This document shows positions 28,845-38,430 of a stretch of 64,000 nucleotides of DNA, one piece after another. The DNA is taken from the NCBI RefSeq assembly GCF_004000275.1, contig NZ_RCIP01000002.1, forward strand, positions 620,283-684,282, written 5' to 3'. The position numbers and the translations under genes were made by a program. The stretch comes from Saccharospirillum alexandrii (lineage in GTDB: Bacteria; Pseudomonadota; Gammaproteobacteria; Pseudomonadales; Natronospirillaceae). Positions within the stretch are counted from its first letter, which is position 1; every line of letters starts with the position of its first letter. The notes under the pieces are model-generated. The model was not told the origin of the DNA and did not search any database. It saw only the letters and a list, made by a program, of their open reading frames with translations.

Positions 28845-29879
28845 CTAAAAATTATCCGGCTGTTTCGCTTTCTCACGCGCAACCTCACGGCTGATCAGCC
28901 CGCGTTGCATCATGTTCTGCAGGCACTGATCCAGCGTCTGCATGCCCAGCTGTGCGCCGGTCTGGATGGCGGAGTACATCTGCGCCACCTTGTCTTCACG
29001 GATGAGGTTCCGGATCGCCGGTGTGCCGATCATGATCTCATGGGCCGCGACCCGGCCACCGCCGTTCTTTTTCAGCAGGGTCTGGGAGATGACCGCTTGC
29101 AGCGACTCCGAGAGCATCGATCGCACCATGGATTTTTCTTCAGCCGGGAACACGTCGACCACCCGGTCGATGGTTTTTGCAGCCGAGGTGGTGTGCAGGG
29201 TGCCGAACACCAGGTGACCGGTTTCTGCGGCCGTCAGTGCCAGACGAATGGTTTCGAGATCCCGCAGCTCGCCGACCAGAATGATGTCCGGGTCTTCCCG
29301 CAGCGCTGAGCGCAGGGCTTCCGAGAAGCCGTGCGTGTCGCGGTGCACTTCACGCTGGTTGACCAGGCATTTTTTGGATTCGTGCACGAATTCGATTGGG
29401 TCTTCGATGGTCAGGATGTGTTCGTATTTGGTTTCGTTGATGTAGTTGATCATCGCCGCCAGGGTGGTCGATTTGCCCGAGCCGGTCGGACCGGTCACCA
29501 GGCAGATGCCACGGGGCACCATGGCGATGTCTTTGAACACCTGACCCATGCCCAGGTCGTCCATGGTCAGTACTTTGGACGGAATGGTCCGGAATACCGC
29601 GCCGGAGCCCCGGTTCTGGGTGAAAGCGTTCACCCGGAAACGGGCCACACCAGGTACTTCGAAGGAAAAGTCGGTTTCCAGGAATTCTTCGAAATCCTTG
29701 CGCTGCTTGTCGTTCATGATGTCGTAGATCAGCGAATGGACCTCTTTGTGAGACAGAGCGGGGAGGTTGATGCGGCGAATATCGCCATCGACCCGGATCA
29801 TCGGCGGCAAGCCCGATGACAGGTGCAAGTCGGATGCGTTCTGCTTGGCACTGAACGCCAGTAATTCTGTAATATCCAT
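28845..29879 (-). CDS. pilT: Type IV pilus retraction ATPase PilT
   Basis: A 344-residue retraction motor of type IV pili. Walker A GPTGSGKSTT, Walker B DIILVGELR, the Asp box ILTIEDPIEFVHE and the His box LVFGTLHTTSAAKT are complete, and the AIRNLIRE motif typical of PilT lies near residue 290. ATG at 29879 is fixed by TGAGGAGT just upstream on the minus strand and by the family start MDITELLAFSAKQ. It is transcribed away from yggS, with pilU following 209 bases later. Confidence 0.96.
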   Translation of the reverse strand: MDITELLAFSAKQNASDLHLSSGLPPMIRVDGDIRRINLPALSHKEVHSLIYDIMNDKQRKDFEEFLETDFSFEVPGVARFRVNAFTQNRGSGAVFRTIPSKVLTMDDLGMGQVFKDIAMVPRGICLVTGPTGSGKSTTLAAMINYINETKYEHILTIEDPIEFVHESKKCLVNQREVHRDTHGFSEALRSALREDPDIILVGELRDLETIRLALTAAETGHLVFGTLHTTSAAKTIDRVVDVFPAEEKSMVRSMLSESLQAVISQTLLKKNGGGRVAAHEIMIGTPAIRNLIREDKVAQMYSAIQTGAQLGMQTLDQCLQNMMQRGLISREVAREKAKQPDNF

Positions 29880-30168
29880 GAGACTCCTCACTGCCAGTCT
29901 GTCACAGCGGCCGGGGTGGCATACCGGCGCTATCGTTCGTAGGGTCAGGTCACGCTCAAGGCGCCTGCCAGGCCATAAGATACATTATTCAGACGGTGCC
30001 AAAATAGGTATGCTGTCGGCTTTTGAGACTCAGCCTTCAAAATGACGCCGTCGAACTCGACAGTCGCCCGTTTGGCTGATCTGCAATCAGTGTAACCGAA
30101 CGTCGGTTTTTTGCGAGCAACAGACACGGGTCGTGCCCGCCACCACGCCGATTCAACCCGAGGACACC

Positions 30169-30882
30169 ATGACTGCCACCCAAAATACGGCCTTCAGTGA
30201 CCGGATGGCCAAAGTAAAGGCCCGCATTGCCGCCGCCTGTGCCCGCAGTGGCCGCTCGCCAGAAGAGATTACCCTGGTCGCCGTCAGCAAAACCTGGCCA
30301 CTGGCCGACCTGGAATCCGCCACGGCAGCTGGCGCAACGGACCTGGGTGAAAACTACGTGCAGGAAGCGGTCGACAAGATCACCCACTGGCAGGGGCCAG
30401 CCCCGGTCTGGCACTTTATTGGCCCGCTGCAGAGCAACAAAACCCGCCAGGTCGCCGAGCTATTTGACTGGGTGCACAGTGTCGACCGGTTGAAAATTGC
30501 CCGTCGTTTAAGCGAGCAGCGCCCACCCGCCAAAGGGCCGCTGTCGATATGCATTCAGGTCAACATCAGTGACGACCCGGCCAAGGCGGGTGTGGCACCC
30601 GCCGACGTGGCGGGTCTGCTCGCCGACATGGCCGGGCTGAAGAACCTGACTGTAGCCGGCTTAATGGCCATTCCAGCGGTGGATCTCACCGAATCTACGC
30701 TGCGCCAGCAATACGGTGAATTGAAAACACTGCGCGACACCCTTATTACCACTTATCCGGACTGCAAAGCACTGTCGATGGGCATGAGCGGTGATTTTGA
30801 ACTGGCCATCGAATGCGGTGCCACCCACGTTCGCGTCGGCAGCGCTCTGTTCGGTCAGCGCAGCTACCCGACGGAGCACTGA
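30169..30882 (+). CDS. yggS: YggS family pyridoxal phosphate homeostasis protein
   Basis: A 237-residue PLP-binding TIM-barrel protein. The PLP lysine is K41 in VAVSKTWP, followed by DLGENYVQEAVDKI, WHFIGPLQSNK and the terminal GMSGDFELAIECGATHVRVGSALFG, all hallmarks of YggS/PLPBP. It buffers intracellular PLP rather than catalysing a known reaction. ATG 30169, after GAGGACACC, matches the usual start; a GTG 12 codons upstream is in frame but not needed. It is divergent from pilT and followed by proC, the classic order in gammaproteobacteria. Confidence 0.95.
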   Translation: MTATQNTAFSDRMAKVKARIAAACARSGRSPEEITLVAVSKTWPLADLESATAAGATDLGENYVQEAVDKITHWQGPAPVWHFIGPLQSNKTRQVAELFDWVHSVDRLKIARRLSEQRPPAKGPLSICIQVNISDDPAKAGVAPADVAGLLADMAGLKNLTVAGLMAIPAVDLTESTLRQQYGELKTLRDTLITTYPDCKALSMGMSGDFELAIECGATHVRVGSALFGQRSYPTEH

Positions 30883-30926
30883 CAGAACCGCAGTTCCACA
30901 CCACACGGATACGACAAGGAGATACC

Positions 30927-31751
30927 ATGCAACAGCAGCCCATCATCGGATTCATCGGCGCCGGAAACATGGCCGGAGCCATCATCGATGGCATGCTGGC
31001 CAGTGGCTACCCGGCCGATCGTATCTGGGTGTGTGACCGCAACGCCCCCAAGCGTGATGCCTTCGCCGCCAAAGGTCTGCAAGCCACCGATGACAACAAT
31101 GCCCTGATCGAAACCTGCGAAGCGGTCGTGCTGGCCGTGAAACCCCAGGTACTGAAGCAGGTTCTGGAACCGCTGCGCGACGCCTTTCAGGCGAGCAAAC
31201 CGCTCGTCGTCAGTGTGGCCGCCAGTGTGACGGCTGAAGCCATCGATCGCTGGCTTGGCGGCGGCTTTGCCGTCATCCGCACCATGCCCAACACGCCCTC
31301 ACTGGTGATGACCGGCGCCACCGGCCTCTATGCCAATGGAGCGGTGGAAGACAGTGAACGAGAAGCCGTTGAGGCCATTTTCAGTGCCATTGGCGTTGCG
31401 GTCTGGGTGGCAGACGAAGAGGACCTGCACTCGGTAACCGCCACCAGCGGCAGTGCCCCGGCCTACTTCTTCCGCTTTATGGAGGCCATGCAGAAAGCCG
31501 CCGAAGACGCTGGGCTGGATGCAGACACCGCCAAGCGTCTTATTGTACAAACGGCCATGGGCGCGGCTCGCATGGTTGAGCAGACCGGTGAATCCCCGGC
31601 ACAATTGCGTAAGAAGGTATGCTCACCCAAAGGCACCACCGAGCAGGCCATCTTCAGTTTCGAGCGCGACGACCTCGATGCCGTCGTAGCCCGTGCGATG
31701 CAAGCCTGCATGGACCGGTCGCGGGTGTTATCGCAGGAACTGGCGGATTAA
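30927..31751 (+). CDS. proC: Pyrroline-5-carboxylate reductase
   Basis: A 274-residue NAD(P)H-dependent reductase making proline from pyrroline-5-carboxylate, the last step of proline synthesis. The N-terminal dinucleotide site GFIGAGNMAGAIIDG and the late ATSGSAPAYFFRFMEAM and SPKGTTEQAI motifs are complete. The start at 30927 follows AAGGAGATACC; an earlier in-frame start inside yggS is a shadow. It lies 44 bases after yggS and 70 before yggT. Confidence 0.96.
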   Translation: MQQQPIIGFIGAGNMAGAIIDGMLASGYPADRIWVCDRNAPKRDAFAAKGLQATDDNNALIETCEAVVLAVKPQVLKQVLEPLRDAFQASKPLVVSVAASVTAEAIDRWLGGGFAVIRTMPNTPSLVMTGATGLYANGAVEDSEREAVEAIFSAIGVAVWVADEEDLHSVTATSGSAPAYFFRFMEAMQKAAEDAGLDADTAKRLIVQTAMGAARMVEQTGESPAQLRKKVCSPKGTTEQAIFSFERDDLDAVVARAMQACMDRSRVLSQELAD

Positions 31752-31821
31752 TCACATCACAACAGGCATCACCCTGCACCACAGGGTATGATTAACACAG
31801 ACTCATCTAAGGAGTGTCCGA

Positions 31822-32424
31822 ATGCTGGGCCCGCTTATCGTACTTATTTTGAAAACGGCGTTTGGTATTTTACTGATCAGCCTGGTTGCCCGCTTTCTGG
31901 CACAGATCGCCCGGGCGGATGTGCGCAACCCGCTGGCGATGACGGTGCTGCAAATCACCGACCCGGTGCTTAAACCCATGCGCCGCATCATTCCCGGCCT
32001 TGGCGGGCTCGACCTGGCGTCATTGCTGTGCATCTGGATCGGCCAATTCATTCTGGGTAGTCTGATCTTCGCCGCCATGGGCGTAAACCCCCTGGCGCTG
32101 GGAGGCCAGTTGGTGGTGTGGTCACTGCTCGGTGTGGCCGGCATTCTGCTGACCGTGCTGCAATGGAGCATGATCATCGTCGCCATTGGCAGCTGGATTG
32201 CCATGGGCCAGCAAAACCCCTTGCTGGGTTTCCTCGGACAACTGGTCGAGCCTTTTGTTGGCCCGTTCCGACGGCTGAACCTGAACATTGGCATGCTTGA
32301 TCTGTCGTACATCATCGCCTTCCTGGTGCTGATTATCCTGCGCGACTTTATTCTCGGCGGCATGATTCTGCCCCAGACCGGGTATTCCACCGTCGGTGGC
32401 ATCAGCCCGATTTTGGGGCTGTGA
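31822..32424 (+). CDS. yggT: YggT family membrane protein
   Basis: A 200-residue inner-membrane protein with two YGGT repeats, each two hydrophobic helices with the family motif (TDPVLKPMRRIIPGLGGLDLASLL in the first, LVEPFVGPFRRLNLNIGMLDLSYII in the second). Family members are linked to osmotic tolerance or cell division in some bacteria, but the function is not settled. Good RBS AAGGAG before the ATG. It is third in the yggS-proC-yggT block. Confidence 0.92.
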   Translation: MLGPLIVLILKTAFGILLISLVARFLAQIARADVRNPLAMTVLQITDPVLKPMRRIIPGLGGLDLASLLCIWIGQFILGSLIFAAMGVNPLALGGQLVVWSLLGVAGILLTVLQWSMIIVAIGSWIAMGQQNPLLGFLGQLVEPFVGPFRRLNLNIGMLDLSYIIAFLVLIILRDFILGGMILPQTGYSTVGGISPILGL

Positions 32425-32498
32425 ATCTGGGTTTAACACACCGAATTGCTGACTCACTACCGGCCAGCCTGGCTGGCCGGTCTCCCGGGACATCATAA

Positions 32499-33647
32499 AT
32501 GCCAACAGACATACCCGCTGACAGCGTCGGGCTGATACAGCCCCAGTCGGCCTTTTTTGAAGACGCGCTGCCCTTACGCTGCGGACGCAGCCTGTCGAAC
32601 TACACCCTGGTGTACGAGACCTACGGCACCCTGAATGCCGATGCGTCCAATGCCATTCTGATCTGCCATGCGCTGAGCGGACACCACCATGCGGCGGGCT
32701 ACAACAGCATTGAAGATCGCAAACCCGGCTGGTGGGATGCCTGCATCGGCCCCGGCAAGGCCATCGACACCAATCGCTACTTTGTCGTCAGCCTGAACAA
32801 TCTGGGCGGCTGTCACGGCTCCACCGGCCCAATGAGCCAAGACCCGGAGACGGGCCGCCCTTACGGACCGGACTTCCCGATCATCGCCGTGCGCGACTGG
32901 GTTAAAAGCCAGGCGCGGCTGGCTGATCGCCTGGGTATCGACTGCTGGCATGCTGTGATCGGCGGCAGCCTCGGCGGCATGCAGGCACTGCGCTGGTCGA
33001 TCGATTACCCGGACCGCCTGAAAGGCTGCGCTGTCATCGCCTCGGCACCCAAGCTGAGCGCCCAGAACATTGCCTTTAACGAAGTGGCTCGCCAGGCCAT
33101 CGTCAGCGACCCGGATTTCCATCAGGGCCGGTATTTCGATCACGATACCCGGCCCAAGCGCGGTCTGATGCTGGCGCGGATGCTCGGGCACATTACCTAC
33201 CTGTCCGACAGCAGCATGCGCGAGAAGTTTGGACGGGACCTGCGCACCGGCAAACTGAATTTCAATTTCGATGCCGATTTCGAGGTCGAGTCCTACCTGC
33301 GCTATCAGGGTGAGAACTTTTCGGACCAGTTCGATGCCAATACCTATTTGCTGATGACCAAGGCGCTCGATTATTTCGACCCGGCCGGCGACCACGACGG
33401 CGACCTCGCGCGCTGCCTGAGCCAGGCCCACTGCCGCTTTCTGGTCGCCTCTTTCAGTACCGACTGGCGTTTTGCCCCGGAACGAAGCGAAGAACTGGTG
33501 CGCGCCCTCACCCGGGCCCGCCGCCAGGTCAGCTATCTGGAGATTGATGCGCCCCAGGGCCACGACGCCTTTCTGTTTCCCATTCCCGAATACGTGGCAC
33601 TGATCGAAGGCTTTCTCGGTTCACTGGCCAACGGAGGGACAGCCTGA
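32499..33647 (+). CDS. metX: Homoserine O-acyltransferase MetX
   Basis: A 382-residue alpha/beta-hydrolase-fold enzyme that activates homoserine for methionine synthesis. The nucleophile is Ser157 in GGSLGGMQ, the acid in SFSTDWRF and the histidine in PQGHDAFLF. It is MetX by sequence; members of this family in gammaproteobacteria can use acetyl-CoA or succinyl-CoA, and the acyl donor cannot be told here with certainty. The stop shares one base with the metW start, consistent with their known partnership. Confidence 0.93.
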   Translation: MPTDIPADSVGLIQPQSAFFEDALPLRCGRSLSNYTLVYETYGTLNADASNAILICHALSGHHHAAGYNSIEDRKPGWWDACIGPGKAIDTNRYFVVSLNNLGGCHGSTGPMSQDPETGRPYGPDFPIIAVRDWVKSQARLADRLGIDCWHAVIGGSLGGMQALRWSIDYPDRLKGCAVIASAPKLSAQNIAFNEVARQAIVSDPDFHQGRYFDHDTRPKRGLMLARMLGHITYLSDSSMREKFGRDLRTGKLNFNFDADFEVESYLRYQGENFSDQFDANTYLLMTKALDYFDPAGDHDGDLARCLSQAHCRFLVASFSTDWRFAPERSEELVRALTRARRQVSYLEIDAPQGHDAFLFPIPEYVALIEGFLGSLANGGTA

Positions 33648-34237
33648 TGCGCCCGGACCTGGACTACATCGAACGCTGGATCTCCAACGGCAGCCACGTG
33701 CTCGACCTCGGTTGTGGCGATGGCAGCCTGCTGGCCCTGTTGCGCCAGCGCAAACAGGTGACCGGCTACGGCATGGAGATCGATACCCAAAACATTCTGT
33801 CCTGCGTGCGCCAGGGCGTGGACGTGATTCATCAGGACCTGAACGAAGGGCTGGACGACATTGACGACCAGAGCTTCGACACCGTGATCATGACCCAGTC
33901 GTTGCAACAAACGCACAAGCCGGACCGCATCGTTGAAGACATGCTGCGCATCGGCAAACAGGCCATCGTCACCTTTCCCAACTTCGGGCACTGGACGGTG
34001 CGCTCCTATCTGGCCCTGCACGGGCGCATGCCGGTATCCGAAAACCTGCCATACACCTGGTACGACACCCCCAACATTCACTTCTTCACCTTTCGCGACT
34101 TTGAGGTGTTATGTCGGGAGCGAAACATTAAAATACTGGAACGCACGGTGGTGGACCGCAACCACCAGGCCAACTGGAAAATCAGTCTGATGCCCAACCT
34201 GATGGGCGAAATCGCGCTCTACCACATTACACGGTGA
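33647..34237 (+). CDS. metW: Methionine biosynthesis protein MetW
   Basis: A 196-residue class I methyltransferase-fold protein (VLDLGCGDGSLLALL glycine motif near residues 19-33; TVIMTQSLQQTHKPDRIVEDML). It works with MetX in methionine synthesis, although its own reaction is uncertain. NFGHWTVRSYLALHGRMP and YTWYDTPNIHFFTFRDFE are MetW-family signatures. Translation is coupled to metX by a one-base overlap. The gene is followed by the DUF4426 gene, a usual neighbour. Confidence 0.94.
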   Translation: MRPDLDYIERWISNGSHVLDLGCGDGSLLALLRQRKQVTGYGMEIDTQNILSCVRQGVDVIHQDLNEGLDDIDDQSFDTVIMTQSLQQTHKPDRIVEDMLRIGKQAIVTFPNFGHWTVRSYLALHGRMPVSENLPYTWYDTPNIHFFTFRDFEVLCRERNIKILERTVVDRNHQANWKISLMPNLMGEIALYHITR

Positions 34238-34241
34238 CCCC

Positions 34242-34691
34242 ATGTTATTCAGATACACCACAACGTTGATGCTGGGCCTGGCGCTGCTGTTCAGTACCGC
34301 CCAGGCCGACCAGAAAGTCACCTTCAACGGCTATGAACTGCATTACATTGCCTTCAACAGCACCATGCTGACGCCGGAAATCGCCGGGCAATATGGCCTG
34401 ACGCGTTCAGGGCAGCGTGCAATAGTGAACCTGTCGGTACTGGAGCAACGCCGCAACGACGTTGCTGTGCCAGTGCCGAATGCCGAAGTGTCTGTTCGGG
34501 TGCGCAACCTGCTGGGGCAAAGCAACCGGCTCGAGATGCGCGTGATCGAAGAACAGAACGCGCGCTACTTCATCGGCTCGGTGCCCTTTGATGACCGTGA
34601 AGTGCTCTGGTTCGACATCGAAGTCAGCATTCCCGGTGAGCGCGACTTTGAATACAGTTTCAGCCAGGAACTCTGGGAGGAAGACGCATGA
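34242..34691 (+). CDS. DUF4426 periplasmic protein
   Basis: A 149-residue exported protein: signal peptide about 1-22 (MLFRYTTTLMLGLALLFSTAQA) then a beta-rich domain with FNGYELHYIAFNSTMLTPEIA, typical of DUF4426 proteins found next to metW in gammaproteobacteria. Its function is unknown. It lies 4 bases after metW and overlaps rdgB by 4, so it belongs to this operon. Confidence 0.9.
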   Translation: MLFRYTTTLMLGLALLFSTAQADQKVTFNGYELHYIAFNSTMLTPEIAGQYGLTRSGQRAIVNLSVLEQRRNDVAVPVPNAEVSVRVRNLLGQSNRLEMRVIEEQNARYFIGSVPFDDREVLWFDIEVSIPGERDFEYSFSQELWEEDA

Positions 34692-35299
34692 GCCAGTGGG
34701 TCCTCGCCTCCGGCAATGCCGGCAAACTGGCTGAATTCAGCCGTCTGCTCGAACCGCTGTCGATTACCGTGCGCCCCCAGGGCGAGTTCGGCGTCAGCGA
34801 CGCCGATGAAACCGGCTTGAGTTTCATTGAAAACGCCATTCTGAAGGCACGCCATGCCGCGGCTGCGACCGGTCTGCCGGCCCTGGCCGATGACTCCGGT
34901 GTCGTGGTCGACGCCCTGAACGGCGAACCGGGCATTTACAGCGCCCGCTTTTCGGCCAGAGCGGGCGGTGAATCCGGCGACAGCGCCAATATCGACTATC
35001 TGCTGGAGCGGCTAGCCGGCGTGCCCGAACCGGACCGCGGCGCCCATTATTACTGCCTGCTGGCCTTCGTTCGCCACGCCACCGACCCTACCCCCCTGAT
35101 CGCCGAAGGCCGCTGGGATGGTCGCATCCTGACCGAACGGGTCGGCACCGGTGGTTTCGGCTATGACCCGGTGTTTTATCTGCCTGACCAGAATTGCACC
35201 GCCGCCCAGCTGGAATCGACCCTGAAAAACCGCCTGTCGCACCGCGGACAGGCCATGGCTGCTTTTATGCCGCGGCTGCAAGCCTTGCTGGCGCAATGA
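34688..35299 (+). CDS. rdgB: XTP/dITP pyrophosphatase RdgB
   Basis: A 203-residue Ham1-family pyrophosphatase that removes deaminated purine triphosphates (dITP, XTP) from the pool. The signatures are ASGNAGKLAEFSRLL at the start, LADDSGVVVDALNGEPGIYSAR (metal-binding acids) and GTGGFGYDPVFYLP (base recognition) with the late LSHRGQAM. The start overlaps the DUF4426 stop and the end overlaps hemW by 4 bases. Confidence 0.96.
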   Translation: MSQWVLASGNAGKLAEFSRLLEPLSITVRPQGEFGVSDADETGLSFIENAILKARHAAAATGLPALADDSGVVVDALNGEPGIYSARFSARAGGESGDSANIDYLLERLAGVPEPDRGAHYYCLLAFVRHATDPTPLIAEGRWDGRILTERVGTGGFGYDPVFYLPDQNCTAAQLESTLKNRLSHRGQAMAAFMPRLQALLAQ

Positions 35300-36462
35300 C
35301 CGAGATCACGACCCCCAGAACGCACCTGCCATCGCTGTCTGCCTATGTACACGTACCCTGGTGCGTGCGCAAATGCCCCTATTGCGATTTCAACTCGCAT
35401 GCGCTCGACCCCGGGCAGATTCCGGAAACGGAGTACCTGGCGAGGTTGTTTGAAGACCTGCAACAGGATGCCTCACTGGCGCTGGGCCGGCCGCTGCGCA
35501 GTGTCTTCTTTGGCGGCGGCACGCCGAGTCTGCTGTCACCTTCAGCCATCGGTCAGATTCTGGCAGAGCTGGAGCGCCGCATCGGCTTCAGTGACGACTG
35601 TGAAATCACCCTCGAAGCCAACCCGGGCACGGTCGACGAATCGCACTTTCGCGGCTTCAGAGACGCCGGTGTCAACCGGCTGTCGATTGGCATCCAGAGC
35701 TTCAACGATGCCCACTTGCAGCGCCTGGGCCGCATTCATGACCGGAACCAGGCCCTGCACGCCGGTGACCGGGCCCGCGCTGCCGGTTTCGACAATTTCA
35801 ATCTGGACCTGATGCACGGCCTGCCCGACCAGACTGAAGCCGACGCCCTGGCCGACCTGAACCAGGCGATCGCCCTGAACCCCAGCCACCTCAGCTGGTA
35901 TCAGCTGACCATCGAACCGAACACCGAGTTTTACCGCAAGCCACCGGCACTGCCGGAAGACGACACCCTCTGGTCCATTCAGGAAGCTGGCCAGGCAAGG
36001 CTGTCTGAAGCGGGGTTCAGCCAATACGAAGTCTCCGCCTACGCCCAACCGGGCAAGCGCTGTCAGCACAACCTCAATTACTGGGGCTATGGCGACTATA
36101 TCGGCATCGGCCCGGGTGCCCACGGCAAAGTCACCCGAACCAGCCCGTTCGATATCCTACGCACTCGCAAAACGAGGCTGCCGAAAGATTATCTGAACCG
36201 CGACCGATTACTGATTCGCCACGAAGAAAGGGTTGCCATTGAAGACCGGCCGTTCGATTATTTCATCAACACCCTGCGTCTGGTCGAAGGCCGCCCGGCC
36301 AACGAGTTCAGCCGGCTCACTGGCCTGGCCTGGGCCGAGATTGAGCCCACCCTGATCTCCTTGCGTGATCAGGGCCTGCTGGAATGGGAAGGCGGATCCT
36401 TGCGCACAACCGACCAGGGTTTCCTATACTTGAATGACCTACTGGCGCATTGGTTGACATGA
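35296..36462 (+). CDS. hemW: HemW-type radical SAM heme chaperone
   Basis: A 388-residue radical SAM protein with the cluster motif CVRKCPYC (CX3CX2C) near residues 24-31, GGGTPS as the SAM-binding GGE-like segment and the C-terminal HemN/HemW winged domain (ending RTTDQGFLYLNDLL). HemW inserts or carries heme and does not have oxygen-independent coproporphyrinogen oxidase activity; the HemW-like motif lacks the fourth cysteine of HemN (CX3CX2CXC), as seen here (CPYCDF). Starts in overlap with rdgB and ends in overlap with waaA. Confidence 0.92.
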   Translation: MTEITTPRTHLPSLSAYVHVPWCVRKCPYCDFNSHALDPGQIPETEYLARLFEDLQQDASLALGRPLRSVFFGGGTPSLLSPSAIGQILAELERRIGFSDDCEITLEANPGTVDESHFRGFRDAGVNRLSIGIQSFNDAHLQRLGRIHDRNQALHAGDRARAAGFDNFNLDLMHGLPDQTEADALADLNQAIALNPSHLSWYQLTIEPNTEFYRKPPALPEDDTLWSIQEAGQARLSEAGFSQYEVSAYAQPGKRCQHNLNYWGYGDYIGIGPGAHGKVTRTSPFDILRTRKTRLPKDYLNRDRLLIRHEERVAIEDRPFDYFINTLRLVEGRPANEFSRLTGLAWAEIEPTLISLRDQGLLEWEGGSLRTTDQGFLYLNDLLAHWLT

Positions 36463-37781
36463 CCCGACTGCTGTTTACCGCCCTGCTGTATTGCCTGACG
36501 CCGGCCCTGCTGCTGCGGCTGTGGCTGCGCGGGCGCACCTTGCCGGGCTACCGGCAACGCTGGCGCGAGCGCTTCGGGCACTGGCCCACCATGCCAGAAG
36601 GTGCGCTCTGGCTGCACAGCGTCAGTGTGGGCGAAACCATTGCCGCCCGGCCTTTTGTCGAACGCTGGCTGACGCGCCATCCAGACATTCCAGTCATCAT
36701 CACCACCATGACGCCGACCGGCAGCGAAACGGTACAGGCACTGTTTGGCGACAAAGTTCACCACGCCTATCTGCCTTGGGATTACCCGCACGTTTATCGA
36801 CGTCTATTGCCCAGATTGAACCCAAAAGCCCTGGTGATCATGGAAACCGAGCTCTGGCCCAACCTGATCAACGCTTGCGACCGGCACCGGGTGCCGGTGT
36901 TTCTGGTCAATGGCCGGCTCTCGGAACGCTCGGCTCGGGGCTACCACCGTTTCCGGGCGCTGACCCGGCCCATGTTGCAACAACTGACCGGCATCGCCGC
37001 CCAGCACTGGCCCGACGCCGAACGCTTCCAGGCGTTGGGTGTACCGGCAGAGAACATTGAGGTTACCGGATCGATAAAATTCGATTTAAGCATCTCCAGC
37101 AAACTGACCGGCGACATCACCGCCTTTGCCCGTGGTATCAAAGGCCGGCCTGTCTGGGTAGCGGCGAGCACCCATGGCGGCGAAGAGGAAGGCTTGCTGG
37201 AAGTACAGCGGCGCATCACCACGGTGCTACCAAACGCCCTGATGATTCTCGTACCCCGCCACCCGGACCGTTTCGAAACCGTCTCCGATATCGTCGCCAC
37301 ATCGGGCCTGCGTTACAGCCGCCGCAGCCAACGCAGTCAGCCACGCGACAAAGACCAGGTGTACCTGGCCGATTCGCTGGGGGAACTGATGATTTTCTTC
37401 GGCGCTGCCCAGGTTGCCGTGATGGGCAATACCTTCAATGACGGCGGCGGCCACAACCCCATTGAACCGGCGGCGCTGGGTAAGCCGGTGTTAGTCGGCC
37501 CCAGCTTCACCAATTTTCAGTCGATCATCAGCGCCATGCAGAAAGAACAGGGGATTATCGTCACCGAGACGCTGGAAGCGCTGGAAAAACGCCTGCTCGG
37601 ATTGCTCAAATCCCAGGATCTACGCGACACCTTTGGCCAGCGCGCCTATGTGTTTTACCAGCACCAGCAAGGCGCCCTGCAACGGTTGGAACACTGGCTC
37701 GACCGGCACCTGAACCTGGTCGACCCCAATGCCGACCCGTCACGCCACGCCCTGCCACCCAAAATCAGCTCGGATCGCTGA
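36459..37781 (+). CDS. waaA: 3-deoxy-D-manno-octulosonic acid (Kdo) transferase
   Basis: A 440-residue GT30 glycosyltransferase that adds Kdo to lipid IVA, joining core LPS to lipid A at the inner face of the membrane. One N-terminal membrane anchor (about 3-22), WLHSVSVGET with the catalytic glutamate, TTMTPTGSET, ELWPNLI, and the C-terminal GGHNPIEPAALGKPVLVGP (donor binding) are conserved. It overlaps hemW by 4 bases. The last 20 residues (DPSRHALPPKISSDR) are polar and poorly conserved. Confidence 0.95.
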   Translation: MTRLLFTALLYCLTPALLLRLWLRGRTLPGYRQRWRERFGHWPTMPEGALWLHSVSVGETIAARPFVERWLTRHPDIPVIITTMTPTGSETVQALFGDKVHHAYLPWDYPHVYRRLLPRLNPKALVIMETELWPNLINACDRHRVPVFLVNGRLSERSARGYHRFRALTRPMLQQLTGIAAQHWPDAERFQALGVPAENIEVTGSIKFDLSISSKLTGDITAFARGIKGRPVWVAASTHGGEEEGLLEVQRRITTVLPNALMILVPRHPDRFETVSDIVATSGLRYSRRSQRSQPRDKDQVYLADSLGELMIFFGAAQVAVMGNTFNDGGGHNPIEPAALGKPVLVGPSFTNFQSIISAMQKEQGIIVTETLEALEKRLLGLLKSQDLRDTFGQRAYVFYQHQQGALQRLEHWLDRHLNLVDPNADPSRHALPPKISSDR

Positions 37782-37803
37782 CCGACGATATACTTGCACC
37801 CAC

Positions 37804-37830
37804 AAAAAAGGCCGCTAGACAGCGGCCTTT
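37804..37830. terminator. Bidirectional terminator between waaA and csp
   Basis: GGCCGCT pairs with AGCGGCC around AGAC (37810-37827), preceded by A6 and followed by TTT. It can end transcripts from both waaA (plus) and the csp gene (minus), which converge here. Confidence 0.85.
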
Positions 37831-37867
37831 CTCATGCTTAATTAGGTACCAGATCAGCGATTCGAGC

Positions 37868-38074
37868 TCAGATCAGTTCGACATCGGAGGCTTGTGGGCC
37901 CTTTTGGCCGTCGGTGATGGTGAACTGCACTTCCTGTCCTTCCGCCAGGGTGCGGAACCCGTCGCCCTTGATGGCACTGAAGTGCACAAAGACGTCTTTG
38001 CCGCCTTCGACTTCAATAAAGCCAAAACCCTTGGTTTCGTTGAACCACTTCACCTTGCCGGTTTGTGTCGCCAT
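37868..38074 (-). CDS. CspA-family cold shock protein
   Basis: A 68-residue OB-fold RNA chaperone with both nucleic-acid motifs: KGFGFIEV (RNP1) and VFVHFSAI (RNP2). The start [16 protein letters not shown] is typical; the ATG at 38074 follows GGAG in GCAGGAGAAC. A long leader of about 230 bases lies before it, a common feature of cold-shock genes, with a candidate promoter at 38305-38332. The exact paralogue (A to G type) cannot be fixed. Confidence 0.95.
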   Translation of the reverse strand: MATQTGKVKWFNETKGFGFIEVEGGKDVFVHFSAIKGDGFRTLAEGQEVQFTITDGQKGPQASDVELI

Positions 38075-38304
38075 GTTGTTCTCCTGCTTCGGATGCGATT
38101 GCAAATAGCCTGCGTCGTGCCGGTCATTCCCGGCCAACGCTGCCGGGTAAAGATCATAACGTCTACTTACGCGCAACCTGTTCAGGAACTGCCTGGTTGT
38201 ACCCTCCACGACACATTGATACGTCAATGATGCCCGGCAAGCACAAGGTTCATAGCGTCTAACTGGTCTTGCTTATAAGTATTGCGAAAATCTTTAACAC
38301 CTCT

Positions 38305-38332
38305 ACTTTAGCCCAGCACTTGTGTATGTAAA
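38305..38332 (-). promoter_or_regulatory. Candidate csp promoter with long leader
   Basis: On the minus strand TTTACA (38332-38327) and TAAAGT (38310-38305) are spaced by 16 bases. Transcription would start near 38297, giving a leader of about 220 bases before the csp ATG. The rest of the 356-base gap to the methyltransferase gene shows no gene. Confidence 0.5.
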
Positions 38333-38430
38333 GTACTTTTTAGGCCGATTTTTCCGGAGATTTCAGGACGATGACAGGTCATCCATGACGTTGTAACCCT
38401 GTCGCTATGTGCTCATCGGCGGGGCAACCG

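Noticed and set aside
35194-35295. Longer HemW N-terminus inside rdgB
   Set aside because: The segment is the shadow frame of rdgB; the ATG at 35296 gives the usual HemW start and an ATGA overlap.
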